Assembly: GCA_020354155.1 (NCBI GenBank) | Contig: CP070644.1 | Location: 653,961-665,557, forward strand | Reading direction: 5' to 3' | Source of the DNA: Nitrospiraceae bacterium | GTDB taxonomy: Bacteria > Nitrospirota > Thermodesulfovibrionia > UBA6902 | Length of the DNA: 11,597 nucleotides | Part shown: positions 6,195-11,597 of the stretch, piece after piece | Numbering within the stretch: the first letter of the stretch is position 1 | Layout: the number at the start of each line of letters is the position of its first letter | Program-made: the position numbers and the translations under genes | Notes under the pieces: model-generated | Databases searched by the model: none | What the model was told of the DNA's origin: nothing | Seen by the model: the letters and a program-made list of their open reading frames with translations, nothing else

Positions 6195-7676
6195 ATGAAC
6201 AAGGGAATAACAGTACGGATTTTAGGCGATTCAGGGCCTTTCTCAAAGGTTGGCAAGAGTATCGGCTACATGGTCACCATCGGACAGAGTAACTTTGTGC
6301 TGGACTGCGGGGCGCAGATCTTCGAGCAGATAGGCGGTGAAGGACTGAAATCAATAAAGGGCCTGATTATCACGCACTGTCATGATGATCACAAGAGATG
6401 GTTTACTGACTTTGCAATTTATCACCGATATGACCACAGTATTCATCACAAAGTACCGCTCTATACATCTGAGGCAGTGAGCAAGGAGCTGTGCAAGATG
6501 TCAGAACCTGCCCTTGATATGAGCCTCTCCGATGATTCCAGACAGATTATAGACATATCCTGTGAATCATACATCAGCAGCAATATTCTCGGACCCCGTG
6601 CCAGGTACAGGATAGTTTCAAAGATTAATTCAGATGATAGCATGCAGCTTTGTGTCATTGATAATAAGGGCACTGTAGTAGGGCCGGAGACAGCGAAAAT
6701 CATTATGAGCAATGCAACGAAAAGGGCGCGCCTGCTATTCAGAGATCCGGAGTATAACGAATGGATTGAGCCGGAGAGTTTTTATTCCTTTTCCTCTCCT
6801 GTTTTTTATGAAGAAAACAGGAATGCCTATCAGGGTGAGGAAGGGTTTACAATTGAAGCGATCAATGCGCCGGTGTGGCACGGCATTCCAAATATCGGGA
6901 TACGAATAAAAACTGATCATGAAACCCTCGTATTCAGCTCTGATACCTATCATGACAGAGATGTCTGGAAAGAACTCTGTGAAGAAAAACGGGAGCAGAA
7001 GCTGGATATGTCAACGGAGGAATTTGAAAGCATGTCCGTTATCCATGGCGACATCAATAATTATATCGAGCGGACATGGAGCAGAGAGAGATACGAAGAA
7101 GCCATCAATTCATTTAACGGTGCATTTGTAATTCATGACTTATCGGATAAAGACAGTATCGTGCATACGAGTTATGACATGCTTGAACGGACAGTGCTCA
7201 ATAGAGACAGAACACTGCTGACCCACAGCCCTGATACCATCACTTCAGAGTGGGCAGTCTGCGGACCGGAAAAAATATTCAGAATCAAGGGCAGTAAATT
7301 ATATGAGAAGGGGTGTGATGGACTGTATCCCATGAATGCCGATATTTACTATAAGGATGAAGGCAAGCATTATGTAGGATACCGAAGTGAAAAGGGTTTG
7401 TATGCTGTTTATGAAGATGAGGGAATGCTGTCGATCTCCTCTGGCAATGGAACGACTGCAGGGAAAAAACTGTTCAGCGTTGACCTCTATGAGGATATAT
7501 CAGGCCAATACTTTCCGCGTCTGGAGAAGGCCAATGAATATTACAGGGAGCGTAACGACTGCAAGGTTGAACACGTGATTGTGTCTGAGGAGGGAAGTGT
7601 TGGTAAAGTGGTAGAGGATTGCAGAAAGAAGTTGCTGAAATCCAGATCGGCATGTGAGTCATTGAAATCGGTCTGA
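6195..7676 (+). CDS. Long metallo-beta-lactamase-fold hydrolase
   Basis: The product is 493 residues. The N-terminus (ILGDSG, then FVLDCG) and all expected metal ligands of the MBL fold are present: H61-C-H63-D-D65-H66 (HxHxDH), His229 in PVWHG, Asp250 in FSSDT and His344 in THSPD. It is therefore a probable two-metal hydrolase, cytoplasmic as there is no signal peptide. An insert of about 160 residues separates the HxHxDH loop from His229. About 120 C-terminal residues (from about 370) form an extra domain I do not recognise. The fold covers RNase Z-like nucleases, class II cyclic-nucleotide phosphodiesterases and others, and the substrate is not evident. The next gene encodes an adenylate cyclase 65 bp downstream on the same strand with no terminator between, so co-transcription is likely. 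No Shine-Dalgarno is visible at the ATG. Confidence 0.85.
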   Translation: MNKGITVRILGDSGPFSKVGKSIGYMVTIGQSNFVLDCGAQIFEQIGGEGLKSIKGLIITHCHDDHKRWFTDFAIYHRYDHSIHHKVPLYTSEAVSKELCKMSEPALDMSLSDDSRQIIDISCESYISSNILGPRARYRIVSKINSDDSMQLCVIDNKGTVVGPETAKIIMSNATKRARLLFRDPEYNEWIEPESFYSFSSPVFYEENRNAYQGEEGFTIEAINAPVWHGIPNIGIRIKTDHETLVFSSDTYHDRDVWKELCEEKREQKLDMSTEEFESMSVIHGDINNYIERTWSRERYEEAINSFNGAFVIHDLSDKDSIVHTSYDMLERTVLNRDRTLLTHSPDTITSEWAVCGPEKIFRIKGSKLYEKGCDGLYPMNADIYYKDEGKHYVGYRSEKGLYAVYEDEGMLSISSGNGTTAGKKLFSVDLYEDISGQYFPRLEKANEYYRERNDCKVEHVIVSEEGSVGKVVEDCRKKLLKSRSACESLKSV

Positions 7677-7741
7677 ATCAATCCCTTTTATAACATAGTG
7701 AGAAACAGGGCTTTGTTAAGGCAAGTGCAGATACTCGATAA

Positions 7742-9724
7742 ATGAATGTTAAGGGAATAATCAGACCCACCCTTTTTGTCCCAGTAATCATAACCATCCT
7801 TTTAGCAGTACTCACAGTAAAGAATCCGCCTGTTATTGATGAGTACCTGGAGACCCTGCTTGTAGATTACCGTTTTAAGATCAGGAACATCATTGCTCCA
7901 CAGGAGGTACCGGATAATATTGTCACCGTACTTATTGATGAGAAGAGTCTGAAAGAATACGGACGGTGGCCCTGGAACAGGACAGTCCAGGCGGAGCTGA
8001 TACAAAAAGTACTTGATGGCAAACCCCGCGCAGTTGCTGTTGACATCTTTTATCCGGAGACTGAAACTCCCGGATCAGACAGGGCACTGGCTGACGTTTT
8101 TCAGAAAAACAGGGATAAGCTTGTTGTTGCTCTCGGTTTTGAAGTTGTTGAAGGAAAAGGCTTTGATGGAGATGTGGGTGATAGTATTTTTGAACAGGCC
8201 GCAACCAGAATCAGGAATCTCAGCCTGGTAAGGGCCTTTGATGCCCATGAGGTCCTGATCCCGCCCGATCCACTTGCAGGCTCTGCAGCATTCGGACATG
8301 TGTACGCCTTACCGGATAGAGACGGCAAGCTGAGATGGGAAAACCTGTATATCAAATACGGCGGTGAGTACATATATTCTCTCGCCTTGAAGACCGCTGC
8401 CATTGCCGATGACATACCTCCTGAATCGATAGGAATATCGGGTGGTGAAGGAGTGGACTTTGGAGAGAAACGTATCCCCCTGGACGCCTTTGGCCGAATG
8501 CATATCAACTATATTGGCAGGGAAGGGTCTATCATTCATTATTCGGCAGCTGACGTTCTTTCAGCCAGCCTTTCAGGAGATGTTTTTCAGGACAGGGTAG
8601 TCCTCATCGGAACATCGGCAATAGCAACCTATGATCTGAAGAATACTCCCTTTTCTGCCAACATGCCCGGTGTTGAGAAGAATGCCACAGTTATTGCAAA
8701 CATCCTGAATAACAATTTTATGAAAAAATCGCCCCTGTACCTCGATCTTCTCGCTGTCATCCTGGCAGGTACTGCTGCCTTTCTTGTGGGAAGAGGCAGG
8801 AGAGGAGCCCGGTCTATTCTCTACTACTGTCTGCTTATCTTTTTAATCCTTGCCGCAAATCAGATTGTCTTTACCTGGTATCTGACGCGATATAATCTAA
8901 TATACCCTCTGATGACAATCATGGCAACGGGAACGTTTACTATCAGCTACAGATATTTCATAGAGGAGAAAAATGCACGAATTATACGAAGGATGTTTTC
9001 AAGTTATGTAACCGAAAGAGTGGTCAATGAACTGATCGCTCACCCCGAAATGGCCAAGCTCGGAGGAGAGAGAAGAGAGATAACCGTGCTCTTTTCCGAT
9101 ATTGCCGGATTTACGGCATTCTCGGAAAAAAATGAGCCCGAGGAGGTTGTTGCAACACTCAATGAGTTCCTGGCAGCCATGACAGAAGTGGTATTCAGGT
9201 GGGAAGGGACACTGGACAAGTTCATTGGCGATGCAATCGTTGCCTTCTGGGGAGCTCCCCTGAAGCAGGACAACCACGCCGAACGTGCTGTTCGATGTGC
9301 ATTGCACATGATCAAGAGACTGGAAGAGTTGCAGCAGAAGTGGATTGCAGAAGGAAAGCCGCCGCTTTCGATCGGGATTGGTCTGAACACCGGGGAGGTG
9401 CTGGTAGGTAATATAGGGGCGGAGGGAAAGAAAATGGATTACACGGTTATCGGGGATCATGTGAACATAGGAGCGCGAGTGGAGTCATTGACAAGAAAGT
9501 TCAAGACAAACATATTGATGACTGAACTCCCTCTGGGAAAGATCGTGAACCTTGTCAATACAAGCAGGATAGGGCACGTATCCATTCAGGGAGTAGGCAA
9601 TGTAGTGGTGAAGGGCAAGGAAAAGCCAATCAAGGTATATGAGATCAGGTCCCTTTACCCATCTGCTGAATCATTTATAGCAGAAGCTGCTGATGATGCA
9701 GTGATTCACATGAAGGATAAGTAG
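7742..9724 (+). CDS. CHASE2-domain transmembrane adenylate cyclase (class III)
   Basis: The product is 660 residues. A membrane helix at about 8-24 leads into a periplasmic CHASE2 sensor (about 28-315; LLVDYRFKIRN and VTVLIDEKSLKEYGRWPW at its start, VLIGTSAIATYDLKNTPF near its end). Three helices follow at about 332-351, 358-378 and 386-406, then a cytoplasmic class III cyclase domain (about 445-620). Metal-binding Asp453 (FSDIAGF) and Asp497 (GDAIVAFWG), base-selecting Lys493 and Thr568, and transition-state Asn575 and Arg579 are all present. The Lys/Thr pair marks an ATP-specific class IIIb enzyme, a group known for bicarbonate stimulation. It should make cAMP from ATP in response to a periplasmic signal. 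The ATG has only a weak upstream AAGG at unfavourable spacing. It probably shares a transcript with the upstream hydrolase. Confidence 0.93.
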   Translation: MNVKGIIRPTLFVPVIITILLAVLTVKNPPVIDEYLETLLVDYRFKIRNIIAPQEVPDNIVTVLIDEKSLKEYGRWPWNRTVQAELIQKVLDGKPRAVAVDIFYPETETPGSDRALADVFQKNRDKLVVALGFEVVEGKGFDGDVGDSIFEQAATRIRNLSLVRAFDAHEVLIPPDPLAGSAAFGHVYALPDRDGKLRWENLYIKYGGEYIYSLALKTAAIADDIPPESIGISGGEGVDFGEKRIPLDAFGRMHINYIGREGSIIHYSAADVLSASLSGDVFQDRVVLIGTSAIATYDLKNTPFSANMPGVEKNATVIANILNNNFMKKSPLYLDLLAVILAGTAAFLVGRGRRGARSILYYCLLIFLILAANQIVFTWYLTRYNLIYPLMTIMATGTFTISYRYFIEEKNARIIRRMFSSYVTERVVNELIAHPEMAKLGGERREITVLFSDIAGFTAFSEKNEPEEVVATLNEFLAAMTEVVFRWEGTLDKFIGDAIVAFWGAPLKQDNHAERAVRCALHMIKRLEELQQKWIAEGKPPLSIGIGLNTGEVLVGNIGAEGKKMDYTVIGDHVNIGARVESLTRKFKTNILMTELPLGKIVNLVNTSRIGHVSIQGVGNVVVKGKEKPIKVYEIRSLYPSAESFIAEAADDAVIHMKDK

Positions 9725-9763
9725 TTTTGATTTAGTGTCTGTCCATAAAGTCGTTTCTTGTCA

Positions 9764-9850
9764 TTGTCCGGCCCGACCGGACAAACCAGTTCACGATGAA
9801 AAGGCTGGATTCCCCGGTCAAGCCTGCCCGTCGGCAGACAGGTCGGGGAA
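9764..9850. repeat. Degenerate palindromic intergenic repeats
   Basis: The spacer after the cyclase holds TTGTCCGG (9764-9771)/CCGGACAA (9777-9784), a perfect 8-bp hairpin. It also holds TTCCCCG (9810-9816)/CGGGGAA (9844-9850), enclosing a nested CTGCC/GGCAG hairpin (9824-9837). No T-run follows, so these are not obvious terminators. The CTGGATTCCCCGGTCAAG wording is typical of dispersed non-coding repeats in environmental genomes. The inner CCTGCC/GGCAG piece recurs at 10951-10965. Confidence 0.55.
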
Positions 9851-9912
9851 ATTTATGTGAAAGTAATCGAAGGGACATACTTTATTTCAATCAGGCATTC
9901 ATTTTTCCTACA

Positions 9913-9921
9913 TGGTATACT
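9913..9921 (+). promoter_or_regulatory. Possible extended -10 promoter for the DUF2007-Crp pair
   Basis: TGGTATACT combines a TG extension with TATACT (five of six to TATAAT). No good -35 is seen. A start near 9928 would leave a leader of about 17 nt before the ATG at 9945, which has no Shine-Dalgarno. Confidence 0.35.
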
Positions 9922-9944
9922 TTTCTTTTCCCTAAAAAAAATAT

Positions 9945-10187
9945 ATGGATGACTGGACTGAAATATTTTTTACCTATGATGATGTTGAAGCCGGAATAGT
10001 GAAGGGCATGCTTGAGTCTGAGGATATACAGGTGGTAATACAATCCTCAAAGATTACCCCCTATCCGGTCAATATCGGAAAGATGGGCGAGGTGAGGCTT
10101 TTAGTCCGCAGTGCGGATGTCAAAAGGGCTGAAGAGGTGATGAAGGCCATGCAGGACAATACAAAAGGGATGGATGATGATAATTGA
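9945..10187 (+). CDS. DUF2007-family small protein (putative signal-transducing)
   Basis: The product is 80 residues, a normal length for the family. The N-terminal FFTYDDVEAGIVKGMLESEDIQVVI, the central IGKMGEVRLLVRSADVKRAEEVM and the acidic tail match the DUF2007 pattern: strand, helix, strand, variable loop, G-E-V strand, helix. Members are small soluble alpha/beta proteins called putative prokaryotic signal-transducing proteins, with no firmly established function. The gene overlaps the Crp/Fnr-type regulator by 14 bases, so the two are almost certainly translated together and may be functionally linked. There is no ribosome-binding sequence at the start; a promoter candidate lies just upstream. 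Confidence 0.8.
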   Translation: MDDWTEIFFTYDDVEAGIVKGMLESEDIQVVIQSSKITPYPVNIGKMGEVRLLVRSADVKRAEEVMKAMQDNTKGMDDDN

Positions 10188-10854
10188 AACACTGAAGAAA
10201 AGCGGTCTGTTCAGGATTTTGAGTGATGAGGAATTAAAAGATATCAGCGTCCTTTTTGAACAGGCGTCCTTTAAACAGAATGAAACCATTTTTCACGAAG
10301 GTGATCCTTCAGACAGGATTTATTTAGTTGCAGAGGGAAATGTAAAAATTGTAAAGCATACGGTTATGGGAAAGGACATCATACTTGAGATCATGCCTGC
10401 AGGAGACATATTTGGCGGTGTGGCAGTGCTGGACAAAAAACCCTATCCTGCATCTGCACAGGCAATGGAAAATGCCCATGTTATTTATATGAACCGGGTT
10501 GATCTGATAAAGGTAATGGAAGAGTACCCGGTATTGAAACTTGAGATAGTCAAGTATTTCAGCGATAAATTGCGAGATGCCCATGAGATGCTGAAGAACA
10601 TTGCAACAGAGAGGGTAGAGCGCAGAATAGCCTCATTACTTCTGAAGTTGTCTGAGAAAGTCGGTATTGATGCATCTGGATTACGCAAGATTGATTTTTC
10701 TTTAACGCGTCAGGAGATTTCGGAGATGGTTGGAACTACGGTCGAAACCTGCATAAGGACAATGAGTAAATTTCAGAAGCAGGGGATGATCAGGTCATCT
10801 GAGAGCCGCATAATGATAGACGTTACCGCTCTCAGGAAATTTTTGGAAGAATAG
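10174..10854 (+). CDS. Crp/Fnr-family transcriptional regulator
   Basis: The product is 226 residues, the usual family length. The cyclic-nucleotide-binding beta-barrel (about 8-120) includes IFHEGDPSDRIYLVAEGNVKI. The dimer helix lies at about 125-155 and a winged helix-turn-helix at about 176-215. The phosphate-binding cassette (77-95) has GD instead of GE and PYPASA where cAMP-binding CRP has an Arg-Ser pair, so cAMP binding is doubtful. The recognition helix TVETCIRTMSKFQKQG resembles that of FNR, keeping the Glu (191) and Arg (195) that read TTGA half-sites. The N-terminal cysteine cluster of FNR is absent, so it is not an iron-sulphur oxygen sensor. The start lies inside the DUF2007 gene, preceded by AAAGGGA; a second ATG follows immediately. 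No terminator is seen downstream. Confidence 0.92.
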   Translation: MMIIETLKKSGLFRILSDEELKDISVLFEQASFKQNETIFHEGDPSDRIYLVAEGNVKIVKHTVMGKDIILEIMPAGDIFGGVAVLDKKPYPASAQAMENAHVIYMNRVDLIKVMEEYPVLKLEIVKYFSDKLRDAHEMLKNIATERVERRIASLLLKLSEKVGIDASGLRKIDFSLTRQEISEMVGTTVETCIRTMSKFQKQGMIRSSESRIMIDVTALRKFLEE

Positions 10855-11131
10855 TACATTCTGCAAATTGCGTCATAGCGAGACACCAGCGGTATTGCAG
10901 TGATGTGATATTCTTTGAAGAATTTCTGATAGTGCTTCGTCACTTTGTTCCCTGCCGGCAGGCAGGCCCGCAATAACAATATGCCAGAGAGGACAATAGC
11001 TTTCCCTAGTGTCAGCAAACGAACGATGTTTGCCCTCCTGTCAAAATTATAACTGCACGCAAATTTTCATAGCTGCCAGAATTCCTCCATGATTCCAAAG
11101 CGTTAGGCTGTTATTAGAAAGATGAACAGTG
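10855..11131. repeat. Gene-free spacer with degenerate palindromic repeat element
   Basis: From about 10865 to 10980, GCGTCATAGCGAGACACC on the left mirrors TGCTTCGTCACTTTGTTCC and CCCGCAATAACAAT on the right. This is the layout of the GTCATTGCGAG...GCTTCGTCAC...CGCAATGAC dispersed palindromes. A perfect 12-bp palindrome CCTGCCGGCAGG sits within it (10951-10962). The remainder to 11131 shows no gene or hairpin terminator. A minus-strand open frame across the element is judged fortuitous. Confidence 0.5.
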
Positions 11132-11147
11132 TGGCATGTCGATTGCG
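11132..11147 (+). promoter_or_regulatory. rpoN-dependent promoter: Sigma-54 (-24/-12) promoter
   Basis: TGGCATG-TCGA-TTGC fits the sigma-54 consensus TGGCACG-N4-TTGC at all but one defined base. GG (11133-11134) and GC (11145-11146) are at the required spacing of 10 intervening bases. Transcription would begin near 11158, giving a 36-nt leader with AAGGAGGTG before the ATG at 11194. An enhancer-binding activator would be needed; none is encoded in the window. Confidence 0.7.
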
Positions 11148-11193
11148 AAGACATTATGATTAATTGCAATTGGTCTGCACGAAGGAGGTGAAT

Positions 11194-11418
11194 ATGCCGG
11201 TTACAAAGCTTGATAGCAGTGGAAATAGCACTATTTTGCTTGCATCCCGCAAAAACATTGGCAATGAAGAATTCGCACGGCAGCTGAGAAATAATGTTAG
11301 AGTTATAACAAATGGTGACCTGCAGACTGATAGTGCGAAGAAGTCAGCCCAGGGGGGGAATGATATTTCTCAAGTCATTGAACTGGGCAGAATCAGTAAG
11401 GAAACACCGACGGTGTAG
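11194..11418 (+). CDS. Hypothetical protein, 74 codons, ended by a probably premature TAG
   Basis: The ATG at 11194 has a near-ideal AAGGAGGTG 3 bases upstream and lies below a sigma-54 promoter. I prefer it to the TTG at 11164. The product begins MPVTKLDSSGN and is polar with no signal peptide. It ends ...ELGRISKETPTV followed by TAG (11416-11418). The frame continues without another stop to the window edge, and the TAG sits within what looks like one continuous domain start. The first part therefore seems to be the N-terminal piece of a longer protein. A flagellum- or cell-wall-enzyme-type linker is a vague impression only; I do not recognise the family. Confidence 0.55.
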   Translation: MPVTKLDSSGNSTILLASRKNIGNEEFARQLRNNVRVITNGDLQTDSAKKSAQGGNDISQVIELGRISKETPTV

Positions 11419-11597
11419 CATATTCTAAGAAACCATCCTGAATATTCTCATAAATGCTGGGACATTATCTTTTCATCAGGAAAAAGGGGAAAGCAGTTTA
11501 CAGCAATGAAGGAAGGGACAGTTGTGGCCTTAAAGGCTGACAGTAATGAACTGCTTTGGGGCAGGGAGCTTTCCATGGAAAAAGAAAGGGTAACAGC
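11419..11597 (+). pseudogene. In-frame continuation beyond the TAG, open to window end
   Basis: The same frame runs 59 further codons with no stop, reading HILRNHPEYSHKCWDIIF and then GTVVALKADSNELLWG, which has ordinary protein-like composition. The stretch has no own ribosome site at its start, and its first ATG is at about 11503. It is most simply the rest of the gene starting at 11194, split by a nonsense change, a sequencing error or an actual readthrough codon. Confidence 0.5.

Noticed and set aside
8999..9460. Long antisense open frame within the cyclase domain
   Set aside because: It is a shadow of a gene whose catalytic residues are all in the plus-strand frame.
9764..9784. Hairpin after the cyclase gene as a terminator
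   Set aside because: No T-run follows the stem, and it sits among dispersed-repeat sequence.
10773..11018. Minus-strand 81-codon open frame after the Crp/Fnr gene
   Set aside because: It runs through a degenerate palindromic repeat and into the regulator's 3' end; it has no ribosome site or recognisable domain.
1..11597. CRISPR array, tRNA, rRNA, insertion sequence or prophage
   Set aside because: No regularly spaced direct repeats, cloverleaf, rRNA-like stretch, transposase or phage gene was seen by eye.

Overview
The window reads as chromosomal DNA from a diderm (Gram-negative) bacterium of moderate GC. Two lipoproteins with lipoboxes, two proteins with cleavable signal peptides and a predicted outer-membrane beta-barrel all need an outer membrane. 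Together with a class III adenylate cyclase, a Crp/Fnr regulator, a sigma-54 promoter and degenerate palindromic intergenic repeats, the flavour is Nitrospirota or Desulfobacterota. That placement is impression only; there is no marker gene here. No rRNA, tRNA, CRISPR array, transposase or phage gene was seen.

Layout. (1) 1-1240, + strand: 3' part of a GMC-family flavin oxidoreductase running in from the left edge. It converges on a small minus-strand lipoprotein with an HELFH zinc-peptidase motif (1496-1885), with a bidirectional terminator between them. (2) 1886-2236: AT-rich spacer holding two striking perfect inverted repeats. (3) 2237-5946, + strand: an envelope set consisting of a TPR/beta-barrel outer-membrane protein, a secreted FecR-domain protein with its own consensus promoter, and a lipoprotein with a DUF1565-like parallel beta-helix. 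A strong terminator with a TTCG loop closes the set. (4) 6195-9724, + strand: a long metallo-beta-lactamase-fold hydrolase, then a membrane CHASE2-adenylate cyclase with all catalytic residues. (5) 9945-10854, + strand: a DUF2007 small protein overlapping a Crp/Fnr-family regulator. (6) 10855-11193: repeat-rich spacer ending in a sigma-54-type promoter. (7) 11194 to the right edge: an unrecognised reading frame broken by one in-frame TAG and otherwise open to the end of the window.

How the genes may work together (inference): surface or periplasmic components (TPR barrel, FecR, beta-helix lipoprotein) lie beside a transmembrane cyclase whose CHASE2 domain faces the periplasm. A metallo-hydrolase of a fold that includes cyclic-nucleotide phosphodiesterases, and a cyclic-nucleotide-binding-type transcription factor, are adjacent. 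This could be an envelope-sensing second-messenger module with sensor/synthase, possible degrader and effector. The weak link is the effector, because its phosphate-binding cassette lacks the canonical Arg of cAMP-responsive CRP. The hydrolase's substrate is also unknown.
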